Of a stretch of DNA of 64,000 bases, positions 11,371 through 20,271 are shown in pieces. The translations under genes were made by a program, and so were the position numbers. The notes beneath the pieces are model-generated. The model saw only the letters and a list, made by a program, of their open reading frames with translations, had not been told where the DNA came from and did no database searches. Origin of the DNA: Pseudomonas citrullilanati. Lineage in GTDB: Bacteria > Pseudomonadota > Gammaproteobacteria > Pseudomonadales > Pseudomonadaceae. How positions within the stretch are numbered: the stretch's first letter is position 1; every line of letters begins with the position of its first letter. Location: positions 1 through 64,000 of the forward strand of contig NZ_JAUQOP010000003.1 in the NCBI RefSeq assembly GCF_030580855.1, read 5' to 3'.

Positions 11371-11514
11371 ACCCCTGTGGCGAGGGGATTTATCCCCGCT
11401 GGGCTGCGAAGCGGCCCTAAAACCTGCCACCGACGTGTGTCAGGCAAAACTGCATTCGGCTTCTTTGGGGCCGCTTTGCGGCCCAGCGGGGATAAATCCC
11501 CTCGCCACAGGGGT
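11371..11514. repeat. large inverted repeat between nirM and nirC
   Basis: Arms of about 50 bases (11371-11421 and 11464-11514) are nearly perfect reverse complements, with about three mismatches, separated by 42 bases. Each arm contains GTGGCGAGGGGATTTATCCC and GCGAAGCGGCCC-like inner palindromes. This is a second Pseudomonas intergenic repeat family, distinct from the GTGGGAGC REPs. It leaves only about 30 bases for the nirC ribosome-binding site. Confidence 0.9.
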
Positions 11515-11545
11515 ACTCACTTTATTTCTCGATTCGGAGGACGTC

Positions 11546-11875
11546 ATGGAACGACACAACGCTGCAATCTTGATAACCACCCTCCTCCTTGTTTTCTCCT
11601 CCTGCGTGCTGGCCGCTCCCGACAGCCAGCGCCAGGCCCAACTGCAACACCTGCTGGACCAGGACTGTGGCGCCTGCCATGGCCTGTACCTGACCGGCGG
11701 CCTCGGTCCACCGCTGACCCATGCCGCGCTGGCCGGAAAGTCCCGCGACAGCCTCATCGCCACCGTCACCCTGGGCCGCCCCGGCAGTGCCATGCCTGGC
11801 TGGGCAGCCCTGCTCGGACCCGACGACATCCGCTGGCTGGTGGACCGGCTTCTTCAAGGAAAACCCGCCTCATGA
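11546..11875 (+). CDS. nirC: NirC, periplasmic c-type cytochrome
   Basis: The 109-residue protein is a signal peptide (about 1-23) plus a small class I cytochrome with CGACH at 41-45 and an axial Met in GSAMPGWAALL. NirC can donate electrons to NirS and has been linked to heme d1 maturation. CGGAGG precedes the ATG at 11546. The longer open frame upstream runs through the repeat. The stop overlaps the nirF start (ATGA). Confidence 0.94.
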   Translation: MERHNAAILITTLLLVFSSCVLAAPDSQRQAQLQHLLDQDCGACHGLYLTGGLGPPLTHAALAGKSRDSLIATVTLGRPGSAMPGWAALLGPDDIRWLVDRLLQGKPAS

Positions 11876-13050
11876 TCCGTGCCCTGCTGTCCTCGTCCGC
11901 CCTCGCCCTGTTGCTCTGCGCCTGCGCCCAGGCACCGCTTCGCGGGACCGGCGACCTGGGCGTGGTGGTGGAACGCGCCACGGGCAGCCTGCAAATCATC
12001 GAAAGCGACACCCGCACCGCCCTCGCCCGCGTCGAAGGCCTGGGCGACCTGTCCCACGCCTCGGTGGTGTTCTCCCGCGACCAGCGCTATGCCTACGTAT
12101 TCGGCCGCGACGGTGGCTTGAGCAAGATCGATCTGCTGACCGCGCGCATCGACAAACGCATTGTCCAGGGCGGCAACAGCATCGGCGGCGCGATCAGCCA
12201 GGACGGCAAGCTGATCGCCGTCTCCAACTATGAGCCCGGCGGCGTCAAGGTGTTCGATGCGCGAACCCTGGAACAGGTCGCCGACATCCCCGCCACCCCC
12301 TTGCCTGATGGCCAGAAGCGCTCGCGGGTAGTCGGCTTGGTGGATGCCCCGGGACAGCGTTTCGTGTTCAGCCTGTTCGACACTGGCGAGATCTGGACCG
12401 CCGACTTCAGCCAAGGCCTCAGCCCGCGCATCCAGCGCTTCACGGCCATCGGCCAGCAACCCTACGACGCGCTGATCTCCCCGGACGGGCGCTACTACAT
12501 GGCCGGGCTGTTCGGCGAAGACGGCATGGCCCAACTCGACCTCTGGCATCCGGAGCTCGGCGTCAAGCGTGTGCTCGGGCACTACGGGCGCGGCCAGGCC
12601 CGGCTGCCGGTGTACAAGATGCCTCATCTGGAAGGCTGGGCCATCGCCGACCAGCAAGCCTTCGTGCCCGCCGTCGGCCATCACCAGGTGCTGGTGATGG
12701 ATGCCCGCGACTGGCGACAGACCGATGCCATCGCGGTGGCCGGGCAGCCGGTGTTCGTCACCGCCCGCCCGGACGGCCGGCAGTTGTGGGTCAACTTCGC
12801 CTACCCGGACAACGACCGCGTCCAGGTCATCGACACCCAGACCCACGCCATCGTCGCGGACCTGCGGCCAGGGCCGGCGGTGCTGCACATGGAGTTCACC
12901 GCCCGGGGCGACCAACTGTGGCTGTCGGCCCGGGACGGCGGCGACGTGCAGGTCTGGGACCCGTATCGGCTCGAACGCCTGGGCCGGCTGCCGGCGCTGA
13001 GCCCCAGCGGCATTTTCTTCAGCAGCCGCGCGCACAAACCGGGGTATTGA
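11872..13050 (+). CDS. nirF: NirF, heme d1 biosynthesis beta-propeller protein
   Basis: The 392-residue protein resembles the d1 propeller domain of NirS without a cytochrome domain. The N-terminus has a lipobox-like LLCAC (Cys18), consistent with a periplasmic lipoprotein. Propeller motifs such as SPDGRYYMAG and GHHQVLVMD recur through the chain. NirF acts late in heme d1 synthesis in the periplasm. It is translationally coupled to nirC. Confidence 0.94.
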   Translation: MIRALLSSSALALLLCACAQAPLRGTGDLGVVVERATGSLQIIESDTRTALARVEGLGDLSHASVVFSRDQRYAYVFGRDGGLSKIDLLTARIDKRIVQGGNSIGGAISQDGKLIAVSNYEPGGVKVFDARTLEQVADIPATPLPDGQKRSRVVGLVDAPGQRFVFSLFDTGEIWTADFSQGLSPRIQRFTAIGQQPYDALISPDGRYYMAGLFGEDGMAQLDLWHPELGVKRVLGHYGRGQARLPVYKMPHLEGWAIADQQAFVPAVGHHQVLVMDARDWRQTDAIAVAGQPVFVTARPDGRQLWVNFAYPDNDRVQVIDTQTHAIVADLRPGPAVLHMEFTARGDQLWLSARDGGDVQVWDPYRLERLGRLPALSPSGIFFSSRAHKPGY

Positions 13051-13052
13051 GC

Positions 13053-13526
13053 ATGACTGCAAGCCCATTGGCCCGGCGCCTGATCGATCGTTTCCAGCAT
13101 GGCCTGCCGTTGTGCGCCGAACCCTACCGGGCCATGGCCGAGGCCCTGGACTGCAGCGAGACCCAGGTGCTCGATTGCCTGCGCTCACTGGAACGGGATG
13201 GCACGTTGTCGCGAATCGGCCCGGTGTTCGAGCACACCCGCGCCGGGGCCAGCACCCTCGCCGCCCTGGCGGTGCCTGCCGAGCGCCTGCACCAGGTCGC
13301 GGCGCGCATCAGCCAGTACCCGGAAGTCAATCACAACTACGCCCGCGAGCACCGCTACAACCTCTGGTTCGTGCTGACCGGTCCGAACCGCGCCCACCTG
13401 GACACCATCCTCCAGGAGCTGGAACACGACACCGGCCTGGCGCCGCTGGACCTGCCCATGCTGACCGCCTACCGCATCGACCTGGGCTTCGCCCTGGAGG
13501 CCACCCATGCAAAACCCCTTGAGTGA
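13053..13526 (+). CDS. nirD: NirD, siroheme decarboxylase subunit
   Basis: The 157-residue Lrp/AsnC-like protein has an N-terminal helix-turn-helix-like region and a C-terminal RAM-like domain. The signature [17 protein letters not shown] (about 92-108) matches NirG. NirDLGH proteins decarboxylate siroheme to didecarboxysiroheme in heme d1 synthesis rather than acting as regulators. It starts two bases after the nirF stop and overlaps nirL by 20 bases. Confidence 0.94.
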   Translation: MTASPLARRLIDRFQHGLPLCAEPYRAMAEALDCSETQVLDCLRSLERDGTLSRIGPVFEHTRAGASTLAALAVPAERLHQVAARISQYPEVNHNYAREHRYNLWFVLTGPNRAHLDTILQELEHDTGLAPLDLPMLTAYRIDLGFALEATHAKPLE

Positions 13527-14019
13527 GCAACAGGCGCTGGCGCTGCGCCGCGCGCTGGAAACCGGCCTGCCGCTGACACCACGGCCGTTCCAGGCCCTGG
13601 CCGAACAGATCGAGGCCAGCGAGCAACAAGTCCTCGACCATGTGCAGCAGTGGCACGAACAGGGCCTGTTCCGGCGCGTCGGCCTGGTGGTCAATCACCG
13701 GGCCCTGGGCTTCACCGCCAACGCCATGCTGGTGCTGGATGTGCCGGATGCGCTGGTCGACGAGGTCGGGCGTCGCCTCGGCCAGGCCGCCGGCATCAGC
13801 TTGTGCTACCAGCGCCCCCGGCGCCTGCCCCAGTGGCAGTACAACCTGTTCTGCATGATCCACGGGCGCCAGCGTGAACGCGTCGAGGCCCAGGTCCAGG
13901 CGCTGCTGGCCCAACACCTGCTGGACGACCTGCCACACCAATTGCTGTTCAGCACGCACCTGTTCAAGCAATGCGGCGGACGCTTCGCCCCACCGGCGGG
14001 AGCCCGCACCCATGGATGA
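13507..14019 (+). CDS. nirL: NirL, siroheme decarboxylase subunit
   Basis: The 170-residue Lrp-like paralogue carries the NirL/NirH signature [21 protein letters not shown] in place of the HNYxREH motif of NirD/NirG. It pairs with NirD-type subunits in siroheme decarboxylation. The start overlaps the end of nirD, and its stop overlaps the nirG start (ATGGATGA), so the four genes are tightly coupled. Confidence 0.94.
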   Translation: MQNPLSEQQALALRRALETGLPLTPRPFQALAEQIEASEQQVLDHVQQWHEQGLFRRVGLVVNHRALGFTANAMLVLDVPDALVDEVGRRLGQAAGISLCYQRPRRLPQWQYNLFCMIHGRQRERVEAQVQALLAQHLLDDLPHQLLFSTHLFKQCGGRFAPPAGARTHG

Positions 14020-14455
14020 CCTGGACCGGCGCCTGATCAACCGCCTGCAACTGGGCCTGCCGCTGGTGCGCCATCCCTGGCAGGTGCTGGCCGGCGAACT
14101 CGACAGCAGCCCTGCGCAATTGCTCGATCGCCTGCACGAGTTGCTCAACGACGGCGTCCTCACCCGCTTCGGCCCGATGTTCGACATCGATCGTCTCGGC
14201 GGCGCCTTCACCCTGGCGGCGCTCGCGGTGCCCGAAGCCCGCTTCGACGCCATCGCCGAACTGCTCGCGGACATGCCCGAGGTGGCCCACAACTACCGCC
14301 GCGAACACAGCTGGAACATGTGGTTCGTGCTGGCGTGCCCCAGCGAACAGGCGATCCACGACTGCCTGCTGCGCATCGAGCGCCTGACCGGCCTGGTGCC
14401 GCTGAACCTGCCCAAAGAGGAGACCTACCATGTCGGCCTGTATTTCCCCCTCTGA
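14012..14455 (+). CDS. nirG: NirG, siroheme decarboxylase subunit
   Basis: The 147-residue Lrp-like protein contains [17 protein letters not shown] near residues 90-107, the same His-rich signature as NirD. It starts inside the nirL stop and overlaps nirH by 26 bases. Identity as NirG rather than NirD is based on its place in the order D-L-G-H. Confidence 0.93.
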   Translation: MDDLDRRLINRLQLGLPLVRHPWQVLAGELDSSPAQLLDRLHELLNDGVLTRFGPMFDIDRLGGAFTLAALAVPEARFDAIAELLADMPEVAHNYRREHSWNMWFVLACPSEQAIHDCLLRIERLTGLVPLNLPKEETYHVGLYFPL

Positions 14456-15011
14456 ATCGCGGCTGGCGCTGCGCCTGGTGGAGCTGACCCAGGAAGGCCT
14501 GCCGCTGCTCGAAGACCCGTGGGGCTGGCTGGCCGAGCAACTGGGCTTGAGCGTGGAGTCGACCCTCGACCTGCTCAAGCGCCTGCAGGCCGACGGCGCG
14601 ATCCGGCGCATCGCCGCCGTGCCCAATCACTATCGCCTGGGCTATCGCCACAACGGCATGACGGTCTGGGACGTGGCTGACGCCGACCTGCCGCGCCTCG
14701 GTGCGCTGCTGGGCGCGCAACCCTTCGTCAGCCATTGCTACCGGCGTCCGCGCCGGCCTGGCTGGCGCTACAACCTGTTCGCCATGGTCCATGGCCGCAG
14801 CCGCGAGGAAATCGACAGCTACCGCGATCACCTGCGCTACCTGCTGGGGGATGCCTGTGCCGCCGATGACATGCTGGTGAGCAGCCGGATCCTGAAAAAA
14901 ACCGGCCTGCGCCTGGCGCCTGTGGGAGCAAAGCTTGCTCGCGAAACAGGTGCATCGGTTTCTGAGAGACCGCATCAGCTTTATCGCGGGCAAGCCTTGC
15001 TCCCACAATGA
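14430..15011 (+). CDS. nirH: NirH, siroheme decarboxylase subunit with REP-encoded tail
   Basis: The first 164 residues form an Lrp-like protein with the NirL/NirH signature (CYRRPRRPGWRYNLFAMVHG). From residue 165 to 193 the frame runs through a complete REP doublet (14921-15006), adding residues such as VGAKLARETG and RGQALLPQ. It stops at the TGA just beyond the repeat. The extension has no resemblance to the family and looks like loss of the native stop by repeat insertion. Whether the tail is tolerated or removed is unknown. Confidence 0.93.
   Translation: MSACISPSESRLALRLVELTQEGLPLLEDPWGWLAEQLGLSVESTLDLLKRLQADGAIRRIAAVPNHYRLGYRHNGMTVWDVADADLPRLGALLGAQPFVSHCYRRPRRPGWRYNLFAMVHGRSREEIDSYRDHLRYLLGDACAADDMLVSSRILKKTGLRLAPVGAKLARETGASVSERPHQLYRGQALLPQ
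14921..15006. repeat. REP doublet inside the 3' end of nirH
   Basis: TGTGGGAGCAAAGCTTGCTCGC faces the inverse GCGGGCAAGCCTTGCTCCCACA. It is translated as the nirH C-terminus and ends about 16 bases before the nirJ ATG, abutting the nirJ ribosome-binding site. Confidence 0.93.
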
Positions 15012-15022
15012 AGGAACGCCTT

Positions 15023-16204
15023 ATGTTGAGGATCAGCCACTACCTGCGCGCCCTGGCCGGCCACTGCCCGGCCCCGCGCACCGCGCCACCGGGCAGCGAG
15101 CGCCCACCCGTGGTGATCTGGAACCTGTTGCGGCGCTGCAACCTGACCTGCAAGCATTGCTATGCCACGTCCGCCGACAGCGTGTTTCGCGACGAACTGG
15201 ACACCCCGGCGGCCCTCCAGGTGATCGACGACCTGCATGACGCCGGCGTGCGCGTACTGATCCTCTCGGGCGGCGAACCGTTGCTGCGCGACGACCTGTT
15301 CGAGCTCTGCGCCTACGCGCGGGGCAAGGGGTTCTTCCTCGCCCTGTCCAGCAACGGCACGCTGATCGACGCCAGCAACATCGAGCAGATTGCCGCGGCG
15401 CAGTTCGACTATGTCGGCATCAGCATCGATGGCCTGGAGGCGACCCACGATGAATTCCGCCAGCTCAAGGGCAGTTTCGCCGCCTCCATGGCGGCCATCC
15501 GGCTCTGTCGCCAGCAAGGGATCCGGGTCGGGTTGCGCACCACCCTCACCCAGCAGAACCACGCCCAGCTGCCGCGGCTGCTGGACATGATGAACGAATA
15601 CGATGTGCAGAAATTCTACCTGTCGCACCTCAACTACAGCGGCCGGGGCAAGCGCAGCCGCAAGCTCGACGCCCACCAGCAAATGAGCCGCGAGGCCATG
15701 GCCTCGATCTTCGAACGGGCCTGGAGCGACATCGAGCAGGGTCGCGACAGTGATTTCGTCAGCGGCAACAACGACGCCGATGCCATCCTGCTGCTGCAAT
15801 GGGTCGCCCGCCGGCTGCCCCACCACTACACAGCCCTGGAGCGGATGCTAAGGGCCTGGGGCGGCAACGCATCGGGCAGCGGCATCGCCAATATCGACAA
15901 CACCGGCGAGGTCCATCCCGACACCTACTGGTGGCAGCACTCGGTGGGCAATGTCCGCCGGACACCGTTCAAGACACTCTGGCTCGAACGCCCCGACGCG
16001 CTGCTGCTGAAACTGCGTGAACATCCACGGGCCGTAGGCGGCCGTTGTGGGCAATGCCGCTGGCTGGCCATCTGCAACGGCAATACCCGCACCCGCGCCT
16101 GGGCCGACGGCGACCTGTGGGGCCAGGACCCCGGTTGCCACCTCAGCGACGACGAAATCGGCCTGCACGCCATTCCCAGCCTTGCGCTGCCTGTCGCCCG
16201 CTGA
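15023..16204 (+). CDS. nirJ: NirJ, radical SAM enzyme of heme d1 synthesis
   Basis: The 393-residue protein has the radical SAM cluster motif CNLTCKHC (C39, C43, C46). A C-terminal Cys-rich region (CGQCRWLAIC ... GCHL) is typical of auxiliary-cluster radical SAM proteins. NirJ removes the propionate side chains during heme d1 formation. The ATG at 15023 has AAGGAA at a normal distance. An in-frame ATG at 15008 overlapping the nirH stop is also possible but sits at the REP boundary without a ribosome-binding site. Confidence 0.95.
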   Translation: MLRISHYLRALAGHCPAPRTAPPGSERPPVVIWNLLRRCNLTCKHCYATSADSVFRDELDTPAALQVIDDLHDAGVRVLILSGGEPLLRDDLFELCAYARGKGFFLALSSNGTLIDASNIEQIAAAQFDYVGISIDGLEATHDEFRQLKGSFAASMAAIRLCRQQGIRVGLRTTLTQQNHAQLPRLLDMMNEYDVQKFYLSHLNYSGRGKRSRKLDAHQQMSREAMASIFERAWSDIEQGRDSDFVSGNNDADAILLLQWVARRLPHHYTALERMLRAWGGNASGSGIANIDNTGEVHPDTYWWQHSVGNVRRTPFKTLWLERPDALLLKLREHPRAVGGRCGQCRWLAICNGNTRTRAWADGDLWGQDPGCHLSDDEIGLHAIPSLALPVAR

Positions 16205-16241
16205 ACCGAAGGCGAACTCGCTCCCGAACCAAGGAAGTCCC

Positions 16242-17084
16242 ATGCCCGCCCCCATCGTTCTACCCGTTGCCCTGCAATCGCCGTTCAGACCCGGTGAAGT
16301 CGCCCTGGTCGGTGCCGGACCCGGTGACCCGGGCCTGCTCACCTTGCGGGCCTGGAGCCTGTTGATGCAGGCCGACGCCGTGGTCTATGACCGCTTGATC
16401 AGCCCGCAACTGCTGGGCCTGATTCCACTGACCTGCGCCCGGCATTACGTCGGCAAGGCCGCCGGCTGCCACAGCCTGCCCCAGGCGCAGATCAACGAAC
16501 TGCTGGCCGATCTGGCCGACCAGGGCCAGCGCGTGGTCCGGCTCAAGGGCGGCGACCCGTTCATCTTCGGCCGTGGCGCCGAGGAGCTGGAGTACCTGCT
16601 GGCCCGCAACATCGATTGCCAGGTGGTGCCGGGCATCACCGCCGCGGCCGGGTGCACGGCCTACGCCGGCATTCCCTTGACCCACCGGGACTTCGTCAAC
16701 TCCTGCCGGTTCATCACCGGCCACCTGCAACGCGAAGGTGAGCTGGACTTGCCTTGGCAAAGCCTGGCGGATGACAGCCAGACCCTGGTGTTCTACATGG
16801 GCTTGTCAAACCTGGGCACCATCGCCACGCGGTTGATCGACGCCGGCCTGCCTGCGCAGACCCCGGCGGCCTTGATCAGCAACGGCACGCGCCCCGACCA
16901 GCAAGTGCTGCGCGGCACCGTCGAGCAATTGCCGGGCCTGGCGCTGACGTGTGCCGATGGCCTGCCCACCCTGACGGTGATCGGCAAGGTGGTGGACTTG
17001 TTCGCCCACCAGCCGCTGCACCATCCGGCCCACCTTCACCCGGTGGCGCGGGTCCGCCCCGCTGCCGCGAAGGTGGCGCTGTGA
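16242..17084 (+). CDS. nirE: NirE, SAM-dependent uroporphyrinogen III methyltransferase
   Basis: The 280-residue protein has the family landmarks: LVGAGPGDPGLLTLRA (about 24-39), GGDPFIFGRGAEE and PGITAAAG. It methylates uroporphyrinogen III to precorrin-2, the entry to siroheme and heme d1. AAGGAAG precedes the ATG at 16242. It lacks the oxidase/ferrochelatase domain of CysG. The stop overlaps the nirN start (GTGA). Confidence 0.96.
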   Translation: MPAPIVLPVALQSPFRPGEVALVGAGPGDPGLLTLRAWSLLMQADAVVYDRLISPQLLGLIPLTCARHYVGKAAGCHSLPQAQINELLADLADQGQRVVRLKGGDPFIFGRGAEELEYLLARNIDCQVVPGITAAAGCTAYAGIPLTHRDFVNSCRFITGHLQREGELDLPWQSLADDSQTLVFYMGLSNLGTIATRLIDAGLPAQTPAALISNGTRPDQQVLRGTVEQLPGLALTCADGLPTLTVIGKVVDLFAHQPLHHPAHLHPVARVRPAAAKVAL

Positions 17085-18577
17085 AAGGCGGGTGGTGGCT
17101 GGCCTGGCTATGGATCGGCGCGGCCCAGGGCGCCACGGCCGCGACGCCGGACCTGGACCTGGCCGAGCGCAACTACCAGCAGCACTGCCAACAGTGCCAC
17201 GGCGAGAACCGCATCGGCGGGGCCGGCCCGGCCCTGTTGCCCCAGAGCCTGAGCCGGATCAAGCCCGACGAGATCCGCGAGGTCATTGCCCAGGGGCGTC
17301 CGGCCAGCCAGATGGCGGCGTTCGGTGCAGTGCTCGATGCCGCGCAGATCGAAGGCCTGGTCCAGTACCTCCAGCGTCCGCCCGCCGTGGAGCCGCGCTG
17401 GAACGAGGATGACATCCGCCGCAGCCACCGGGTGCTGGAGGACCTCGCCCGCCTGCCGAGCACGCCCCAGCACAAGGCCGACCCGCTGAACCTGTTCGTG
17501 GTGGTGGAAGCGGGTGACCACCACGTCGATGTGGTCGATGGCGACCGCTTCGAGGTGCTCGCCCGCTTCGCTTCGCACTTCGCCGTGCACGGCGGGCCGA
17601 AGTTTTCCCCGGATGGCCGCTTCGTCTACCTGGCGTCCCGGGATGGCTGGATCAGCCTGTATGACCTGCACAACCTCAAGCTGATCGCCGAAGTGCGCGC
17701 CGGGCTCAATACCCGCAACCTGGCGGTGAGCAAGGACGGTCGCTGGGTCCTGGTGGGCAACTACCTGCCCGGCAGCCTGGCGGTCCTGGACGCCCGGGAC
17801 CTGTCGCTGGTCAAGACCATCGCCACCGTGGGCCGCGACGGACTGGCCTCGCGAGTCAGTGCGGTGTACACCGCGCCGCCACGCAACAGCTTCATCGTTG
17901 CCTTGAAGGATGTGAAGGAGGTCTGGGAACTGCCCACCGGCCCGGACCCGGATTTCGTGCCAAGGCGCATCGACGCCGAGGACTACCTGGATGACTTTTC
18001 CTTCTCGCCGGATTACCGGCAGTTGCTCGCCACCTCGCGCAAGGCCCAGGGCGGCCAGGTCATCGACCTCGACACGGGCCGGGTGGTCACGGACATCGCC
18101 CTGCCAGGCATGCCCCACCTGGGCTCGGGCACCTATTGGCGGCGCGATGGACACTGGGTGCTGGCGACGCCGAACATCAGCAAGGGACTGGTTTCGGTGA
18201 TCGACCTCGACAGCTGGAAGGTCATCAAGCAGATCCCGACCCTGGGACCGGGCTTCTTCCTGCGCAGCCACGCCAACTCGCGCTACGCCTGGACCGACGT
18301 GTTTTTCGGCCCCGACAACGACGCCATCCACCTGATCGACAAACAGACCCTGGACATCGCCCACACCCTGCGCCCGATGCCCGGCAAGACCGCCGCCCAT
18401 GTCGAATTTACCCGCGACGGACGCTACCTGCTGTTGAGCATCTGGGCCACCGATGGCGCGCTGATCGTCTACGACAGCAACACCCTCCAGGAGATCAAGC
18501 GCCTGCCCATGAACAAGCCTTCGGGCAAGTACAACGTGGGGAACAAGATCGAGTTCGCCGAGGGGACTTCGCATTGA
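17081..18577 (+). CDS. nirN: NirN, dihydro-heme d1 dehydrogenase
   Basis: The 498-residue NirS paralogue starts at GTG 17081, overlapping the nirE stop. It has a signal peptide (about 1-21), a cytochrome c domain with CQQCH at 36-40, and a d1-type propeller containing segments such as GGPKFSPDGRFVYLASRDGW. NirN catalyses the last oxidation giving heme d1 and hands the cofactor towards NirS. It ends the operon. It is not a second nitrite reductase. Confidence 0.94.
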   Translation: MKGGWWLAWLWIGAAQGATAATPDLDLAERNYQQHCQQCHGENRIGGAGPALLPQSLSRIKPDEIREVIAQGRPASQMAAFGAVLDAAQIEGLVQYLQRPPAVEPRWNEDDIRRSHRVLEDLARLPSTPQHKADPLNLFVVVEAGDHHVDVVDGDRFEVLARFASHFAVHGGPKFSPDGRFVYLASRDGWISLYDLHNLKLIAEVRAGLNTRNLAVSKDGRWVLVGNYLPGSLAVLDARDLSLVKTIATVGRDGLASRVSAVYTAPPRNSFIVALKDVKEVWELPTGPDPDFVPRRIDAEDYLDDFSFSPDYRQLLATSRKAQGGQVIDLDTGRVVTDIALPGMPHLGSGTYWRRDGHWVLATPNISKGLVSVIDLDSWKVIKQIPTLGPGFFLRSHANSRYAWTDVFFGPDNDAIHLIDKQTLDIAHTLRPMPGKTAAHVEFTRDGRYLLLSIWATDGALIVYDSNTLQEIKRLPMNKPSGKYNVGNKIEFAEGTSH

Positions 18578-18602
18578 AAAAATGGGGCTGATGCGCAGCC
18601 CC
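18577..18602 (-). terminator. intrinsic terminator of the porin gene
   Basis: On the minus strand GGGGCTG-cgcat-CAGCCCC (7-bp stem, 5-base loop) is followed by a six-T run that overlaps the nirN stop codon. It would end transcription from the porin gene, about 130 bases after its stop. Confidence 0.75.
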
Positions 18603-18614
18603 TGGAGCAAAGCC

Positions 18615-18705
18615 TGTGGGAACAAGGCTTGCCCGCGATGAACGATAATGCGGTTTAGCCGTTGAACCGCGGCGCGGCTATCGCGGGCAAGCCTTGCTCC
18701 CACAG
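18615..18705. repeat. REP doublet between nirN and the porin gene
   Basis: The inverted palindromes GTGGGAACAAGGCTTGCCCGC and GCGGGCAAGCCTTGCTCCCAC flank a spacer with cgatgaacgataatgcgg. The spacer is nearly identical to that of the doublet at 20149-20240. Confidence 0.9.
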
Positions 18706-18733
18706 ACGGCGCCGGGTCCAACGAATCCAACCC

Positions 18734-19918
18734 TCACCAGGTAAGCACCGCCCCCACCGCGAACGTATCGGTGTCCTCATTCTGGGCGCTGGTGTCGTGG
18801 CCGTTGATTTCGAACTGGTTGTACTCGGCCACGAGCTTGAGGTTGTCGTTGACGTCGTGGAACAACGCGATACCGCGGGTCTCATAGTCGGCGCCGCTGC
18901 CCACCACGCCGTTGCCGTCGTCGTCGGTCTTGCCGTAGGACAGCGCCAGGCGGTTCTTGCCCAGTTTGTACGAACCCTGCAACAGGTAGCCCTTGCTGTC
19001 GACATTGCGCAAGGTGGCTTCACCGGCATTGTTGGTGAAGAACGGGTTGATGCCCTTGGCCTGGAACCCCGAGCCGGTCAGCGAGAACCCGCCCATCTTG
19101 GCCTGCACGCCGTAGCCCAGGCCCTTGGAGGTCACCGTGTCGACGTTGGAATCGGTGTTGTCCGAGGTCTGGTAGCTGCCGTTGAGCCAGCTGTAGATCT
19201 TCGCCCCGCCCAGGTCGAACTGGTAGGTGATTTCGCTCTCCGTGCGCGGGTTTTCCTGGTAGGCCTTGCCGGTGGCGCTGTTGTCGTTGGTGTCCACCGG
19301 GTCCATGATGCCCACCGCCACCCGCAACCCGTCCATCACTGGCGTGCGGTAGGTGATCTGCGAGGTCGGGAACGGGTACGGGTAGCCGCTGCCGATGTTG
19401 CCGAACGAGACTCCACCGCCGTCCACCAACCCCAGCGTATCGCTGACCTGGCCATACCCGGCCAGCAGTTCGTCGAGCAGGATGTTGGAGCGGGCGAACA
19501 GGCCGAAGTCCTTGCCGATCAAGACCTCGCCCCACTCCGGGTTGGCGACGGTGCCGTAGAACTGCCGCACGTCGATGGCGGTGTCGGTGCCATTGGTTTC
19601 ACTGTCGTTGATGGTCACCCAGAACGAAGCACGGGCGCCCAGCTTGAGGTCATCGACCTGCTTGCCCATGTTGAAGCCCAGGTAGTTGGGCAAGAAGCCC
19701 ATCTTGACCCGCGCCTGGCGCCGGTCGTACTGCTCCCCTGCCCGGTCCACGTCACTGTTGACGTAGAAGGCGTTGATGTAGCCGTCGGTGGAAAAGGTGG
19801 TCTGGTCTTTGTCGTACAGCATGATTTCGGCCTGGGCCCAGGGCGTCAGGCCGAATGTCGAAAGACTGGCGATGACCGCAGGCAAAAAACGGTGGCGGGT
19901 ATTTTTATTGTTGTGCAT
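18734..19918 (-). CDS. Gram-negative general porin
   Basis: The 394-residue outer-membrane beta-barrel has a signal peptide (cleaved near WAQA-EIML, residue 30). Alternating beta-strand patterns typical of the 16-strand porin family run through the chain, ending in the aromatic terminus VGAVLTW. Such porins admit small solutes; the substrate is not evident. It lies downstream of, and on the same strand as, the sugar-acid dehydratase and transporter genes, 353 bases away behind a REP doublet, so a functional link is only possible. A terminator follows at 18577-18602. Confidence 0.85.
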   Translation of the reverse strand: MHNNKNTRHRFLPAVIASLSTFGLTPWAQAEIMLYDKDQTTFSTDGYINAFYVNSDVDRAGEQYDRRQARVKMGFLPNYLGFNMGKQVDDLKLGARASFWVTINDSETNGTDTAIDVRQFYGTVANPEWGEVLIGKDFGLFARSNILLDELLAGYGQVSDTLGLVDGGGVSFGNIGSGYPYPFPTSQITYRTPVMDGLRVAVGIMDPVDTNDNSATGKAYQENPRTESEITYQFDLGGAKIYSWLNGSYQTSDNTDSNVDTVTSKGLGYGVQAKMGGFSLTGSGFQAKGINPFFTNNAGEATLRNVDSKGYLLQGSYKLGKNRLALSYGKTDDDGNGVVGSGADYETRGIALFHDVNDNLKLVAEYNQFEINGHDTSAQNEDTDTFAVGAVLTW

Positions 19919-20148
19919 GGCGCGCTCCGCGACGTGGGACGGGATGTCGGAGGCGATTATCGAAATGCGCCAGGCCCCGTCATACGCTGCCTTGGAGGCA
20001 GTTGGCGGGTGCTTTGGGCGGGTTGGTTCGGCGCGGCAGTTTGGGAGTAGGACTGCGCTGTCGACGGGCGCGGTACTTTGGGTGTGGGCCGCAGGGCGGC
20101 CCGGGGGAATGTAGGGAGGGTGAGTCCCACCGACCTGTGGCCAGGGGG

Positions 20149-20240
20149 TGTGGGAGCAAGGCTTGCCCGCGATGAACGATAACGCGGTTCAGTTGTTCGA
20201 CCGCGGCGTGACTATCGCGGGCGAGCCTTGCTCCCACAGA
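20149..20240. repeat. REP doublet in the dehydratase-porin gap
   Basis: A GTGGGAGCAAGGCTTGCCCGC pair shares the gatgaacgataa-cgcggtt spacer with the doublet at 18615-18705, so the two copies flank the porin gene. The rest of the 353-base gap (19919-20148) is GC-rich and presumably holds the porin promoter; no clear -35/-10 was picked out. Confidence 0.9.
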
Positions 20241-20271
20241 TAGCCCTCTAGCCACAGGTGGCCTCTCATCC

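Noticed and set aside
11854..13188. 444-codon open frame antisense to nirF and nirD
   Set aside because: The sense frames match known nir genes in order and motif; the antisense frame is a by-product of high GC at third positions.
13053..14920. Four Lrp/AsnC transcription regulators in tandem
   Set aside because: Position in the nir operon and the paired HNYxREH and RPRR signatures identify the NirDLGH siroheme decarboxylase subunits.
17081..18577. Second nitrite reductase nirS
   Set aside because: It is shorter, ends the d1 operon and fits NirN; NirS is already present at the head of the operon.
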